DNA of 52,114 nt from positions 1 to 52,114 of the forward strand of contig NZ_LSGW01000051.1 in the NCBI RefSeq assembly GCF_001643305.1. Direction: 5' to 3'. How positions within the stretch are numbered: position 1 is the first letter of the stretch; the number at the start of each line of letters is the position of its first letter. This stretch comes from Aeromonas salmonicida subsp. salmonicida (lineage in GTDB: Bacteria; Pseudomonadota; Gammaproteobacteria; Enterobacterales; Aeromonadaceae). This document shows positions 27,970 to 37,628 of the stretch, in pieces. Both the position numbers and the translations under genes were made by a program. Under the pieces are notes generated by a model, which saw nothing but the letters and a program-made list of their open reading frames with translations, had not been told where the DNA came from and made no database searches.

Positions 27970-28824
27970 TCAGGCGCTGAGCATCACCACTCGGTTGTCG
28001 ATGAGACGGGCCTTGCCCAGGTAAGCCGCCATCAGGATCACCAGATGCCGGCTCTTGTCGGTGGCCGACTCCAGGGTAGTGGCATCGACGATGTCGATGG
28101 CGTCGGTGCGAAAACCGGCGTTGTCGAGGCGCTGGCTGGCCTGGGCCACCAGGGAGGGCAGGTGGTGATCACCTCCTTCAATCTGCTCGGCAATCCAGTT
28201 CATGGTACGCGCCAGCTCGGGTGCCAGCGCCCGCTCGGCCGTCGTCAGATAGCCGTTGCGTGACGAGAGCGCCAGCCCGTCTTCAGCCCGTACCGTGGGC
28301 ACGCCGACGATCTCGATGGGCATGGCCATGTCGGCCACCATCTTGCGAATGAGCGCCAGCTGCTGGTAATCCTTCTGGCCGAAACAGGCGACATCCGGTT
28401 GTACCAGGTTGAACAGCTTGGTCACTACGGTACTGACGCCACGAAAATGGCCCGGGCGCAGCGCCCCTTCCAGCAGGCCGGAGAGACCCGGCACTTCGAC
28501 GAAGGTCTGGCTGGCCAGTCCCTGTGGATACATGATCTCCGGCGTCGGGGTAAACACCAGGTCGACCCCCGCAGCGTTCAGGGCGGCGCAATCCTCTTCC
28601 AGCGTACGGGGATAGTTGGCGAGATCTTCGGCCTTGTCGAATTGCATCGGGTTGACGAAGATGCTGACCACCACCTTCTCGGCGTGGCTGCGCGCCTGCT
28701 CAACCAGAGTGAGATGGCCCTGATGCAGATTGCCCATGGTGGGCACGAATGCGATGGAACGCCCTTCACGGCGCCAAAGGCTAATCTGTTCACGTAAAAC
28801 GAGAGGATTGTTAACGACCAACAT
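27970..28824 (-). CDS. panC: Pantothenate synthetase
   Basis: PanC ligates pantoate and beta-alanine with ATP to give pantothenate. The 284-residue protein carries [16 protein letters not shown] (HIGH-like motif, about 27-42), [21 protein letters not shown] in two conserved segments, [15 protein letters not shown] near 148, FGQKDYQQL and [10 protein letters not shown] (KMSKS-like loop). It is in the same direction as panB, 127 bp downstream of it. That gap holds a hairpin and an imperfect tandem repeat, and panD is absent. Confidence 0.97.
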   Translation of the reverse strand: MLVVNNPLVLREQISLWRREGRSIAFVPTMGNLHQGHLTLVEQARSHAEKVVVSIFVNPMQFDKAEDLANYPRTLEEDCAALNAAGVDLVFTPTPEIMYPQGLASQTFVEVPGLSGLLEGALRPGHFRGVSTVVTKLFNLVQPDVACFGQKDYQQLALIRKMVADMAMPIEIVGVPTVRAEDGLALSSRNGYLTTAERALAPELARTMNWIAEQIEGGDHHLPSLVAQASQRLDNAGFRTDAIDIVDATTLESATDKSRHLVILMAAYLGKARLIDNRVVMLSA

Positions 28825-28838
28825 CAGCAGTGCACCTT

Positions 28839-28883
28839 CGGATTAATCAAAGAGATATGGGTTAATAAATCAAAGGGATACGG
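28839..28883. repeat. Imperfect 22-bp tandem repeat between panB and panC
   Basis: Two copies of a unit resembling TTAAT(AA)ATCAAAGRGATAYGG lie at 28839-28860 and 28861-28883. A third partial copy (ATTAAATCA) follows to about 28892. The unit is AT-rich in a GC-rich neighbourhood. Confidence 0.6.
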
Positions 28884-28910
28884 ATTAAATCAGCCTGCCA
28901 TGAATGGCGA

Positions 28911-28932
28911 AACGGGGGCTTTCGCCCCCGTT
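28911..28932 (-). terminator. Hairpin between panB and panC
   Basis: On the minus strand AACGGGGGC, GAAA loop and GCCCCCGTT form a nine-pair stem capped by a GNRA tetraloop, 20 bp after the panB stop. Only TCGCC follows on that strand, so it may attenuate rather than stop transcription into panC. Confidence 0.5.
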
Positions 28933-28951
28933 GCCGTCCATGAGGCCTGGA

Positions 28952-29746
28952 TCAGTTGAAGCTGTGCTCCGGACCGGGGAAGGTACCCTCGCTCACCTGT
29001 TGCACATAGAGCCGGATGGCGGCATGCATGTCACCGGTTTCGGCCAGGAAGTTCTTGGTGAACTTGGGCACATAACCGGAGGTGATGCCGAAGGCATCGT
29101 GCATCACCAGGATCTGGCCGTCGGTGGCCGGGCCTGCACCAATGCCGATCACCGGGATCCGCAGTGCCTTGGTGATGCGCTCGGCCAGGGCGACCGGCAC
29201 GCACTCGAGCACCAGCAGCTGTATGCCGGCTTCTTGCAGGCAGAGCGCCTGACGGTAGATCTCCTGGGCCTGATACTCGTCACGCCCCTGCACCTTGAAG
29301 CCGCCAAACACATGGACGGACTGGGGAGTGAGACCGAGGTGACCACAGACAGGCACGCCGTTGCGGGTCAGGTGGCGAATGCTGTCACACAGCCAGTCGC
29401 CCCCTTCCATCTTCACCATGCGGGCACCGGCCGCCATCAGGCGAGCGGCTGTCTGGTAGGTCTGCTCCGGGGTGGCATAGCTCATGAACGGCATGTCTGC
29501 GATGATCAGTGCATTGCTGGCACCACGGGCGACACAGCGGGTGTGATAGACCATCTCATCCACGCTGACGGCCAGGGTATCCTGACCCCCTTGCAGCACC
29601 ATGCCCAGGGAATCCCCGATGAGCAGCACGTGGGCGCCCTCATCGTCGAACAGCTTGGCGAAGCTGGCATCATAGGCGGTGATGGCGGTGATTTTTTGGT
29701 CGTCCTGCTTCATCTTCAGCAGGCTGGCGGTGGTGATCTTGCTCAT
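28952..29746 (-). CDS. panB: 3-methyl-2-oxobutanoate hydroxymethyltransferase
   Basis: PanB transfers a hydroxymethyl group from methylenetetrahydrofolate to ketoisovalerate, giving ketopantoate. The 264-residue protein shows [16 protein letters not shown] near the N-terminus, [13 protein letters not shown] with the metal-binding Asp, [20 protein letters not shown] and the late [21 protein letters not shown] in two conserved stretches. It begins 15 bp after folK on the same strand, and panC follows. Confidence 0.97.
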   Translation of the reverse strand: MSKITTASLLKMKQDDQKITAITAYDASFAKLFDDEGAHVLLIGDSLGMVLQGGQDTLAVSVDEMVYHTRCVARGASNALIIADMPFMSYATPEQTYQTAARLMAAGARMVKMEGGDWLCDSIRHLTRNGVPVCGHLGLTPQSVHVFGGFKVQGRDEYQAQEIYRQALCLQEAGIQLLVLECVPVALAERITKALRIPVIGIGAGPATDGQILVMHDAFGITSGYVPKFTKNFLAETGDMHAAIRLYVQQVSEGTFPGPEHSFN

Positions 29747-29761
29747 AACGTTTCAGGGCTC

Positions 29762-30274
29762 CTAAACGTCTGCACCGGGGGCAATGATGGCAAGATCATT
29801 GGTCGGGCAGCGGGCAACCAGTTCCGCGAGCGGGGTGCCGCAGGGCAGCACCAGAGCGGGCGCAATCTCGGCCAGGGGCAGCAGCACGAACTCCCGCTCC
29901 TTCATGCCGTAATGAGGAACGACGAGGCGCTCGTGCCCTATGATCTGATCGCCATAGAGCAGCAGATCCAGATCCAGGGTTCTCGGGCCCCAACGCTCAT
30001 CCTTGCGCACACGTCCCTGTTCCAGCTCGATTCTTTGCAATTGATCCAGCAAGGCCAAAGGGCCTAGCCGGGTCGTCAGCCGGACTACGGCATTGACGTA
30101 GTCCGGCTGATCCGCAGGGCCCATGGGGCGGCTGCTGTAAAACGAGGAAGCCTGTTGCAACCGGGACTCCGGCAGCGCCGCCAGTGCGTCGACGGCGCGG
30201 CTAGCCTGACCCAGGGGGTCAGCCAGATTGGATCCGATGGCAACGAAGACCTCGGTCATGACGCTGGTGGTCAC
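29762..30274 (-). CDS. folK: 2-amino-4-hydroxy-6-hydroxymethyldihydropteridine pyrophosphokinase
   Basis: FolK (HPPK) transfers pyrophosphate from ATP to the pterin in folate synthesis. The 170-residue protein has the N-terminal [34 protein letters not shown], and the signature [19 protein letters not shown] with its catalytic Asp pair at about 95-113. The ATG at 30274 overlaps the pcnB stop as ATGA, which decides the start over the Met six codons in. Confidence 0.95.
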   Translation of the reverse strand: MTTSVMTEVFVAIGSNLADPLGQASRAVDALAALPESRLQQASSFYSSRPMGPADQPDYVNAVVRLTTRLGPLALLDQLQRIELEQGRVRKDERWGPRTLDLDLLLYGDQIIGHERLVVPHYGMKEREFVLLPLAEIAPALVLPCGTPLAELVARCPTNDLAIIAPGADV

Positions 30275-31740
30275 TGCGCCGCTTTCGGTTTGCGACGGCG
30301 CGGGCGACGACGGCTGCGACTGCTGCTATCACGTTTCTCGCCGTCACCGCTGCGGGGTTCACCGGCTTGGGCATGCTCGCCGCTGGCAGGGCGGCGGGTC
30401 GCTTCCCGTTGCAGCTGCGGGCGTACGTCAGGGTTGGACTCCACATAACGTTCCCACCAGCTGGCGAGCTCGCCAAGGCCGCGCTCGACCCGGTTGCGCA
30501 GCAACAGGAAGTCGTAGGCGGCGCGGAATTTCGGGTGCTCCATGGCACGCTCGGGATGACGGCCCTGACGGCCCTGACGGCGGGTCAGGCGCTGCTGCAG
30601 TGCCCAGATATCGCGGACATCCGTGGTGAAGCGGCGTGGTACTGCGATGATACGTACCTGATTGTCCAGCACCTCGTTGATCGCCAGCATGAAGGCGTCG
30701 TGCCAGGGCAGGCCACTTTCGTTTTCCAGCACGCGGGCACGGGCTTCGACACAGCCCCACAGCAGGGTGGCGTAGAGGAAGGCGGGGGTGACCCGTTTGT
30801 CTTCCCGCACCCGGGTATCGGTATCGATCAGCGCCAGCTCGATGAACTGCTCGAACGGCGAGGTGCCGTGGGGAGTGAACAGGGCGGCCACTTGCGGGAA
30901 CAGCGGCTGGAACAGCCCATATTCACGCATCAGCTTGTAGGTCGCCAGACCATCGCCAGCCAGGAACAGCTTGAGCGTCTCCTCAAACAGACGGGCGGGT
31001 GGAATATCCTGCAGCAGCGGGGCCAGCTCCTTGATAGGGGCGGCGCTGCGCGGGCTGATGGTCATGTCCAGCTTGGCGGCAAAACGCATGGCGCGCAGCA
31101 TCCGCACCGGATCCTCGCGATAGCGGGTCTCGGGGTCGCCGATCAGTTCCAGTTTGCGCTGGGCGAGATCCTCTATGCCACCTTCGAAATCGTGCAGGGT
31201 AAAATCCCGGGCACTGTAGTAGAGGGCATTGACGGTAAAGTCGCGGCGCTCGGCATCCTCTTCGATGGTGCCGTAGACGTTGTCGCGTAGCAGCATGCCT
31301 TCATCAGACTGGGCCGAGACATGCTTGCTGGTATTGACCTGATGGTGGTGACCCCGGAAGGTGGCCACTTCGATCACGTCACGACCAAAGACGATGTGGG
31401 CCAGGCGGAAGCGGCGGCCAATCAGGCGGCAGTTGCTGAACAGCGCCTTGATCTGCTCCGGCGTTGCGTTTGTGGCAATGTCGAAATCCTTTGGCGTTCT
31501 CCCGAGCAGAATATCCCGGACACCTCCGCCGACCAGGTAGGCATCATAGCCACCCTTGTTCAGGCGATAGAGCACCTTGAGCGCATTCTCGCTGATCTCT
31601 TTGCGCGAGATGGGGTGCTGGTCACGGCTTAAAGTACGACGCTGCCCGGTTACGTGGGCTGGGATGGGAGACTCCACCGACTGCTCGCCGTCTTCCTTGC
31701 CGAGCACCTTGCGGCAAAAGTTTGCGATCTGGGAAAAAAT
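30271..31740 (-). CDS. pcnB: Poly(A) polymerase I, probable ATT start codon
   Basis: PcnB adds 3' poly(A) tails that mark RNAs for decay. The protein has the nucleotidyltransferase core ([20 protein letters not shown] with [10 protein letters not shown]) and [38 protein letters not shown] and a basic RNA-binding tail ([16 protein letters not shown]) follow. The start is unusual. The residues [13 protein letters not shown] align with E. coli PcnB, which begins [13 protein letters not shown] at an AUU codon. Here an ATT at 31740 sits four bases after a strong GAGGTG. The in-frame ATG at 31755 has only a weak site, and the Shine-Dalgarno would fall inside its coding sequence. From ATT the protein has 489 residues; from ATG it has 494. 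Confidence 0.93.
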   Translation of the reverse strand: MFSQIANFCRKVLGKEDGEQSVESPIPAHVTGQRRTLSRDQHPISRKEISENALKVLYRLNKGGYDAYLVGGGVRDILLGRTPKDFDIATNATPEQIKALFSNCRLIGRRFRLAHIVFGRDVIEVATFRGHHHQVNTSKHVSAQSDEGMLLRDNVYGTIEEDAERRDFTVNALYYSARDFTLHDFEGGIEDLAQRKLELIGDPETRYREDPVRMLRAMRFAAKLDMTISPRSAAPIKELAPLLQDIPPARLFEETLKLFLAGDGLATYKLMREYGLFQPLFPQVAALFTPHGTSPFEQFIELALIDTDTRVREDKRVTPAFLYATLLWGCVEARARVLENESGLPWHDAFMLAINEVLDNQVRIIAVPRRFTTDVRDIWALQQRLTRRQGRQGRHPERAMEHPKFRAAYDFLLLRNRVERGLGELASWWERYVESNPDVRPQLQREATRRPASGEHAQAGEPRSGDGEKRDSSSRSRRRPRRRKPKAAQ

Positions 31741-31793
31741 GGTACACCTCTTCATGACTTCTAAATTGACGGGAGGCCAAAAAATAGCGGCCT

Positions 31794-31822
31794 ATCATAG
31801 CTCAGGCCTGACCAAATGAAAA
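31794..31822 (-). promoter_or_regulatory. pcnB promoter
   Basis: On the minus strand TTTTCA (31822-31817), 17 bp and TATGAT (31799-31794), about 55 bp upstream of the pcnB ATT. Confidence 0.5.
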
Positions 31823-31876
31823 ACGATGTACTTCATTCAACAATTTCAGGCTTGGCTAAATAAAAATTTGTACTGT

Positions 31877-32788
31877 CTATGTCAGAGAGCCCAGGCTGAT
31901 CTTCTCTCTGGATGGGACTTGGTCGAGCCGCCAGTGGGCAATACCCCAGCCGATCACCTCGTCAATCCTGCTTGCCATCAGCTCGGGTGGCGGACATTGG
32001 CCGAGAAACTCGAGTGCCTGCCACAGGGCCGGTCTGACCTCGTCCAGCGCCAGTGCCGGAGCATGGTTCTGCTTCGACAGTTTGTGGCCGTCCGCCAGCA
32101 CCGCCAGCGGCAGGTGTACCCAGGTGGGCACGTTTGCCCCCAGGGTCTGGTAGAGGGCAATCTGGCGCACCGTGGGCTCCAGCAGATCGGCGCCGCGCAC
32201 TATCTCAGTGATGCCGCAATCCATGTCATCTACCACCACAGCCAGGTTATAGGCATAGAGGCCGTCCCGGCGGCGGATGATGAAGTCTTCATCGGCAAGA
32301 CCGGCGGGCACAGAGACGTGTCCCTGCAGCGCATCCTCGAAATGGTAGACGGGATGGCGCTGGCGCAGCCGGGCGGCGCAACCTTCTGCCGCCAGCCCCA
32401 GTGCGCGGCAGTGACCGTTGTAAAAGCCGCCGCCTGCCATGATCTCGCGCCGGGTACAGCGGCACCAGTAGAGATCCCCTGCCTGATAGAGCTGCGCTAT
32501 GACGTCGTCATAGCGGCCGTGGCGCTGGCTCTGGTACATCACCTCCCCATCCCACTCAAGGCCATGGGCCTCCAGTGTCTGCAGGATAAGAGGGGCGGCA
32601 CCGGCCATCTCCCGTGGCGGATCTATATCTTCGATCCGCACCAGCCAGCGTCCTTGCTGCGCCCTGGCCTGCAAGAAACTGCCGAGCGCCGCTATCAGGG
32701 AACCAAAGTGGAGCGGGCCTGACGGGGAGGGAGCAAAGCGGCCTATATAAGGGCGAGTCTGGGGAGACGGGACTGTATTCACGGACAT
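31877..32788 (-). CDS. gluQ: Glutamyl-Q tRNA(Asp) synthetase
   Basis: GluQ attaches glutamate to the queuosine base in the anticodon of tRNA-Asp. It is a truncated relative of glutamyl-tRNA synthetase lacking the anticodon-binding domain. The 303 residues include [19 protein letters not shown] (the HIGH-type site), [10 protein letters not shown], the zinc ligands CRC and YNGHC near residues 110-127, [21 protein letters not shown] in two stretches, and the KMSKS variant [11 protein letters not shown]. It lies between dksA and pcnB on the minus strand, the enterobacterial gene order. No strong Shine-Dalgarno is visible. Confidence 0.95.
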   Translation of the reverse strand: MSVNTVPSPQTRPYIGRFAPSPSGPLHFGSLIAALGSFLQARAQQGRWLVRIEDIDPPREMAGAAPLILQTLEAHGLEWDGEVMYQSQRHGRYDDVIAQLYQAGDLYWCRCTRREIMAGGGFYNGHCRALGLAAEGCAARLRQRHPVYHFEDALQGHVSVPAGLADEDFIIRRRDGLYAYNLAVVVDDMDCGITEIVRGADLLEPTVRQIALYQTLGANVPTWVHLPLAVLADGHKLSKQNHAPALALDEVRPALWQALEFLGQCPPPELMASRIDEVIGWGIAHWRLDQVPSREKISLGSLT

Positions 32789-32850
32789 GGCAATTCGGGC
32801 AAACGGTTCATTGAGGCTGCATTCTGGGACGCCCCAGCGAAAAGCTCAAT

Positions 32851-32880
32851 AAAAAAGGGAGCCTGCAAGCTCCCTTTTTT
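32851..32880 (-). terminator. dksA terminator
   Basis: AAAAAAGGGAGC, six-base loop, GCTCCCTTTTTT between dksA and gluQ. It is symmetrical and active in principle on either strand. Confidence 0.88.
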
Positions 32881-32901
32881 CAGTTATGCCAGTGGTCGGT
32901 A

Positions 32902-33351
32902 TCAACCGGCCATCTGTTTTTCCTTGATTTCAGCGAGTGTCTTGCAGTCGACACAGAGGTCGGCTGTCGGACGGGCTTCCAGACGACGGATGCCGATCTC
33001 GATACCGCAGTGTTCGCAGTAACCGAAGTCATCGTCTTCGAGCAGCACCAAGGTCTTCTCGATCTTCTTGATCAGCTTGCGCTCACGGTCGCGGGTACGC
33101 AGTTCAAGAGCGAACTCTTCTTCCTGCGCGGCACGATCCACGGGATCCGGAAAGTTGGCTGCCTCATCCTTCATATGGTCAACGGTGCGGTCAACTTCCT
33201 GCATCAGTTGATTGCGCCAGGCTCCCAGGATCTTGCGAAAATGTGCCTTTTGTTGGTCATTCATGTACTCCTCACCCGGTTTTTCCTGGTAAGGCGCCAC
33301 ACCCGCAACGGCCAGGGGGCCCAGAGATTTCCTGTTTTCGCCTGTTGGCAT
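32902..33351 (-). CDS. dksA: RNA polymerase-binding transcription factor DksA
   Basis: DksA enters the RNA polymerase secondary channel and, with ppGpp, inhibits rRNA promoters and activates amino acid promoters. The 149-residue protein is nearly identical in plan to E. coli DksA. A coiled-coil arm carries the acidic tip [28 protein letters not shown] follows, and then the four-Cys zinc finger CEHC...CVDC. AGGAGA lies eight bases before the ATG at 33351. Its target class, an rrn promoter with a GC-rich discriminator, is present at the end of this window. Confidence 0.98.
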   Translation of the reverse strand: MPTGENRKSLGPLAVAGVAPYQEKPGEEYMNDQQKAHFRKILGAWRNQLMQEVDRTVDHMKDEAANFPDPVDRAAQEEEFALELRTRDRERKLIKKIEKTLVLLEDDDFGYCEHCGIEIGIRRLEARPTADLCVDCKTLAEIKEKQMAG

Positions 33352-33406
33352 GCCCTGTCTCCTAATTCAGCACGCTACCCGTGCCATCCATAAATTGAGG
33401 GCGACA

Positions 33407-33435
33407 TCTATAGCAGAAGGGTAACGCGTAGGCAA
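33407..33435 (-). promoter_or_regulatory. dksA promoter
   Basis: On the minus strand TTGCCT (33435-33430), 17 bp, TATAGA (33412-33407) with a TGC extension just upstream of the -10. Confidence 0.65.
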
Positions 33436-33470
33436 ACAAGCCGTACCAATTATGTTACCCACACCTACAT

Positions 33471-34214
33471 TTATTCGCTGCCCTCGGGTAGCAGGTGACA
33501 AGATTCAAACGGGATAAAATCTTGGGCCACCATGCTCTGCACCCCAACATGGGGTCGATAGCATAAAATTTCAACCCCTGCCGTAATTGCTTGCTCAATA
33601 AGCAGACTATAGTGCGGATCTATGTGTGCTGCAGGGCGCATTCTCACTATTCCGGAGTGTAAAACCATAAATAACAGCACGGCTCTGTGACCTGCTGCCT
33701 TCATGACCATCAATTCACGCAAGTGCTTGGCACCGCGGGCAGTGACCGCATCGGGAAAGTAGCCCATGCCGGGCTGCTCCCGCTCATCGAGCAGGGTTAC
33801 CGACTTTACCTCTATGTAGCAATCCGGCTTGCCGTCATCTTCCAGCAGCAGGTCGATGCGACTGTTCTCTTCGCCATATTTCACCTCGGTGCGCAGCCTC
33901 GCATAACCGGTGAGCGGAGCCAGTGCCCCTTGTTCGATCAGCTCGCGGGCTATCTGGTTGGCCCGCGCCGTGTTGACGCAAATAAAGTGGCCCGCCGGGC
34001 TCTCGGCGATCTCCCAGCTGTGGGGCAGCTTGCGCTTGGGATTGTCGGAGGTGGAGTACCAGACTCGGGTACCAGGGTCGGCGCAGCCGGTCATGGCGCC
34101 GGTATTGGCGCAGTGAATGGTGATCACCTCGCCATTGTCGAGCCGCACATCGGTCAGGAAGCGCTTGTAGCGGGAGATGAGCTGCCCGGACTGCAGGGGA
34201 GGATCGAAGATCAT
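33471..34214 (-). CDS. sfsA: Sugar fermentation stimulation protein A
   Basis: SfsA is a conserved protein first linked to maltose metabolism in E. coli. Its fold combines an OB-like N-terminus with a nuclease-like domain, and its biochemical role is uncertain. The 247-residue protein starts [20 protein letters not shown] and has the conserved [24 protein letters not shown] and [10 protein letters not shown], whose Asp, Glu-x-Lys pattern resembles PD-(D/E)xK nucleases. [13 protein letters not shown] follows. The ORF runs upstream to 34376, but the extension is arginine-rich out-of-family sequence, so ATG 34214 is used. thpR precedes it by 46 bp. Confidence 0.94.
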   Translation of the reverse strand: MIFDPPLQSGQLISRYKRFLTDVRLDNGEVITIHCANTGAMTGCADPGTRVWYSTSDNPKRKLPHSWEIAESPAGHFICVNTARANQIARELIEQGALAPLTGYARLRTEVKYGEENSRIDLLLEDDGKPDCYIEVKSVTLLDEREQPGMGYFPDAVTARGAKHLRELMVMKAAGHRAVLLFMVLHSGIVRMRPAAHIDPHYSLLIEQAITAGVEILCYRPHVGVQSMVAQDFIPFESCHLLPEGSE

Positions 34215-34260
34215 GGTGTGGTTCTCTCTTTTATAGGCAGGAAGCGAGGGCGATCGACTG

Positions 34261-34788
34261 TCACGACGCCATCTTCTCTCTGGCGCGCAGGGGCCAGCAG
34301 GCGAGCGGTTCATAGCGAACCCCGTCCTGCGTCGTGACCGACTGATAGAGGCAGAAGTGGTCTGCCTGCAACACAAAGTCAGGTGCTGGCAGATCTGCGG
34401 GTGCCTCGCCCGCCTTGCGTGATAGAGTCACATGGGGGCGGTAACCCTGTTCCCCATTGCCCAGCCCCAGCTTTTCGCCGTGACGGCGCAGGGCCCTGGC
34501 CAGTACATTGAGCTCGTTGGGCCATGCTTTGGGGCCCACCCAGGCCGCCTTGGCGCGGCTGAACCAGCCGGTTTCATCGAGAGTGATGACAAGGGGTGGA
34601 CAGTGCTGACGCTCGGCGGCGGCCATCAGGCGGGCAGTGGTGACCTGATCCGCTTCACCCAGAAAGGCCAGCGTCAGGTGGAGGTTCGCTTCAGGCACAG
34701 GTTGGCCGGGCCAGGGGCGCTGATCACGCCAGTCGATAAGCTCGGGGGCGAGCTGTTGCAGGGGCAGGGCAAAGAAAAGTTTGGCCAT
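34261..34788 (-). CDS. thpR: RNA 2',3'-cyclic phosphodiesterase / 2'-5' RNA ligase family
   Basis: ThpR (LigT) belongs to the 2H phosphoesterase superfamily and acts on 2'-5' linked or cyclic-phosphate RNA ends. The 175-residue protein shows the two catalytic HxTx motifs, HLTLAFLG near residue 37 and HVTLSRKAG near residue 120. It heads the minus-strand series thpR-sfsA-dksA and is divergent from hrpB, as in E. coli. Confidence 0.92.
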   Translation of the reverse strand: MAKLFFALPLQQLAPELIDWRDQRPWPGQPVPEANLHLTLAFLGEADQVTTARLMAAAERQHCPPLVITLDETGWFSRAKAAWVGPKAWPNELNVLARALRRHGEKLGLGNGEQGYRPHVTLSRKAGEAPADLPAPDFVLQADHFCLYQSVTTQDGVRYEPLACWPLRAREKMAS

Positions 34789-34832
34789 CTTGGTGAGGAT
34801 GCCTTTTTACGCTCATAACATGACGCCATTCT

Positions 34833-34852
34833 ATGGCAGCCATCGCTGCCAT
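34833..34852. repeat. Inverted repeat in the thpR-hrpB gap
   Basis: ATGGCAGC, CATC, GCTGCCAT is a perfect eight-pair hairpin. A second, weaker one (GTCGCC...GGCGAC) follows at 34924-34941. Neither has a T run. The 230-bp gap otherwise shows only the hrpB ribosome site. Confidence 0.5.
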
Positions 34853-35018
34853 GTCTCGCCATCCTGTTATCCCGTTCATATCTATGGCTCGAGTGGGATG
34901 ACGGCCATGATGATCATCTTGCCGTCGCCTGTGCCGGCGACATCTGCTCACGGTGGCCGCGAATGCTATGGCAGAATGGGCGCCGTTTTAAGGTCGCTAA
35001 CGTAAGGTGTTTGCCGCT

Positions 35019-37475
35019 TTGTCCCAACTCCCCATTGTTTCGGTGCTGCCCGTGCTGTTTGCCGCCATTGATGCCCATGCCAGCGTGATCCTGCAGGCCC
35101 CTCCCGGCGCGGGCAAGTCAACTCTGCTGCCGTTGGAGCTGGTGCGCCAGAACCGGCTGCCCGGTCGCATCATAATGCTGGAGCCCCGTCGGCTGGCGGC
35201 GCGCAATATCGCCAGCTTCCTGGCTCGCCAGTTGGGGGAGAAAGTCGGGGAGCGCATCGGCTTGCGGGTCCGGGGCGAGAGTCGTACCAGCGCCCGGACC
35301 CGACTCGAGATTGTCACCGAGGGGGTGCTGACCCGGATGTTGCAGCAGGATCCCGAGCTCAGCGGCATCTCCCTGGTCATTTTCGATGAGTTCCACGAGC
35401 GCAGCCTGCATGCGGATACCGCGCTGGCGTTTGCCATCGAGAGCCAGCAGGGGCTGCGGGATGATCTCAAGCTGCTCATCATGTCTGCCACCCTGGATGG
35501 CATGGCGCTCGAGAGTCTGTTGCCCCATGCTCCCGTCATCCGCTCCGAAGGGCGCGGCTTTCCCATCGACTACCACTACCGTCCCGCCAACCGTCAGCAG
35601 TGGCTGGATCCTCAGGTGGGCGCAGTGGTGCTGGAAGCGCTGGCCAGCCATACCGGCAGTGCTCTGGTGTTCTTGCCAGGCCAGGGGGAGATAGAGCGGC
35701 TGGCGCAATGGCTGGAGGGGCGCTTGCCGGATGACGTGCGCCTGGCTCCCCTCTATGGTCGCCTCGACATGGCGGCCCAGCAGGCCGCCATCGAGCCCGC
35801 GCCTGCGGGTCAGCGTAAGCTGGTGCTCACCACCAATGTGGCTGAGACCTCCCTTACCATCGAAGGCATCAGTTTGGTCATCGACAGCGGATTGGAGCGG
35901 CGCGCCAGCTTTGATTTGAAAAGTGGCGTCACCCGGCTGGAGACCCGCCAGATCGCCAGGGCGTCGGCCACCCAGCGGGCGGGCCGTGCTGGCCGTCTCG
36001 GTCCCGGGGTCTGCTACCGACTCTGGAGCGGCGAGGTGCAAGAGCGGCTCGCCGAGCAGAGTCCGCCCGACATTCTGACCCAGGAGCTGACCGGTCTGCT
36101 CCTGGATGCCGCCCAGTGGGGGGCAAAAGTAGAGAGCCTGCCGCTGCTGGATATGCCTCCCGCCGCCGCCGTGGCCAGCGCCCAGCGGTTGCTGGTCAGC
36201 CTGGGTGCCATGACGCCGGAAGGTGAACAACAACTTACCCCCGCCGGCCGCGCCATGGCGGCCTTCGGCACACATCCCCGGTTGGCGCGCATGCTGCTGC
36301 GAGCCCGCGAGCTGGAAACAGAGGGTCTGACAGGGATTGTCGCCGATGCGGCTTTCCTGGTGGCGCTGTTGGAAGAAGATCTGCGAGGATCGGAGCGCCT
36401 CTCCGTGCTGTTTCATCGCCGACAGGGCGCCCTGCGTCAGGGGGCGGCCCGCTGGTTCGAACGCCTCGGTGTCAGGTCCGACGCTTCTCAACGCCAATCC
36501 CGGGGGGAGTGGCTCGGGTTGCTCTGCGCCCTCGCCTGGCCGGATCGGATCGGCAAGTTACGCAGTGGCAGCCGTTATCAACTCAGTGGTGGGGTGAGCT
36601 GCGATCTGGTAGAAGGTCATCCATGCCAGGGACAAGGGGCCCTGATCGCCATCGAGATGGGGCAAAACGATCGTGGCAGCCGCATCTTCATCGCCGAGCC
36701 GGTGGAGCTGGACGAGCTGGCGCGCCAGCTGCCGGAGCTGGTAAGCGAGCGCCAGTGGTTCGACTGGGACGAGCGGGTACGGGCCGAGCGCCAGCAGGTG
36801 ATCGGTGAACTGGTGCTGAGCCAGCGGCCGCTGACCGACCTGACCGATGAACAGAAGGGGCGCTGTTTGCTGCAGGGCATATGTCGCAAGGGGCTGCATG
36901 TGTTGCCCTGGGATGAGCAGAGTGAAGGGCTGCTGGCCCGATTGCGTTGCGCCCGCGATTGGCTGCCGGATGATGGCTGGCCTGCCATGGACGACGAAAG
37001 CCTGCTGGCGGGCCTCGAGGCGTGGCTGCTGCCTGCGGTGAGTGGCATGACCCGGCTGGAGCAGCTAAAAAGGCTCAATCTCTGCGACGTGCTGCGTCAA
37101 TCCTTGTCCTGGCCGCTGCCCAAACGGCTGGATGAGGCGCTGCCGAGCCATTTCACGGCACCGACCGGCAGCCGGGTACGCATCCGTTATCAGCCGGGCC
37201 AGGCGCCTGTGATCCCGGTGCGTATTCAGGAGATGTTCGGGCAAGGCACAACCCCGTGCGTGGCAGATGGACGGGTGGCGCTGGTGGTGGAGTTGCTCTC
37301 CCCGGCCCAGCGGCCGCTACAGATCACCGCCGATCTCGCCGCCTTCTGGGCGGGCTCCTACGCCTTGGTAAAAAAAGAGATGAAGGGGCGTTATCCTCGT
37401 CACTACTGGCCGGATAACCCGCTGGAAGCCATGCCAACCAAGGTCACCAAGAAGAAGATGGGATTGCAGGATTAA
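35019..37475 (+). CDS. hrpB: ATP-dependent helicase HrpB, probable TTG start
   Basis: HrpB is a DEAH/RHA-type helicase of the SF2 superfamily. Its cellular substrate is unclear, with links to cell-wall enzyme function by gene neighbourhood. The protein shows Walker A APPGAGKSTLLPLEL, the box II variant DEFHERS, MSATLDG, TTNVAETSLTIEG and TQRAGRAGRLGPG, followed by the HA2 and HrpB C-terminal domains. The frame opens with GTG at 35007. I prefer the TTG at 35019, because AAGGTG lies nine bases upstream of it and its first residues (MSQLPIVSVLPVL) align with the E. coli N-terminus (MSSLPVAAVLPEL). That gives 818 residues. mrcB follows, the same order as in E. coli. Confidence 0.93.
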   Translation: MSQLPIVSVLPVLFAAIDAHASVILQAPPGAGKSTLLPLELVRQNRLPGRIIMLEPRRLAARNIASFLARQLGEKVGERIGLRVRGESRTSARTRLEIVTEGVLTRMLQQDPELSGISLVIFDEFHERSLHADTALAFAIESQQGLRDDLKLLIMSATLDGMALESLLPHAPVIRSEGRGFPIDYHYRPANRQQWLDPQVGAVVLEALASHTGSALVFLPGQGEIERLAQWLEGRLPDDVRLAPLYGRLDMAAQQAAIEPAPAGQRKLVLTTNVAETSLTIEGISLVIDSGLERRASFDLKSGVTRLETRQIARASATQRAGRAGRLGPGVCYRLWSGEVQERLAEQSPPDILTQELTGLLLDAAQWGAKVESLPLLDMPPAAAVASAQRLLVSLGAMTPEGEQQLTPAGRAMAAFGTHPRLARMLLRARELETEGLTGIVADAAFLVALLEEDLRGSERLSVLFHRRQGALRQGAARWFERLGVRSDASQRQSRGEWLGLLCALAWPDRIGKLRSGSRYQLSGGVSCDLVEGHPCQGQGALIAIEMGQNDRGSRIFIAEPVELDELARQLPELVSERQWFDWDERVRAERQQVIGELVLSQRPLTDLTDEQKGRCLLQGICRKGLHVLPWDEQSEGLLARLRCARDWLPDDGWPAMDDESLLAGLEAWLLPAVSGMTRLEQLKRLNLCDVLRQSLSWPLPKRLDEALPSHFTAPTGSRVRIRYQPGQAPVIPVRIQEMFGQGTTPCVADGRVALVVELLSPAQRPLQITADLAAFWAGSYALVKKEMKGRYPRHYWPDNPLEAMPTKVTKKKMGLQD

Positions 37476-37628
37476 CCTCTCCCATTAAGGTCAGAGCCCT
37501 ATCAGGGGCCTGACAACAGAGTAAAAACGAGTTCAGGGACGAAAGCCTTGGTTTTCGTCGGGTCGACGGCATGGGTCGACCGGTAATCATGCCCGCGATG
37601 GCGATATAACGAATAGCAAAGAGGATTC

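Noticed and set aside
34215..34376. 54-codon N-terminal extension of sfsA
   Set aside because: It overlaps thpR, is arginine-rich and is absent from the SfsA family length. The internal ATG fits better.
37490..37514. Hairpin after hrpB as a terminator
   Set aside because: The stem GTCAG...CTGAC is interrupted and has no T run, so it is too weak to call.
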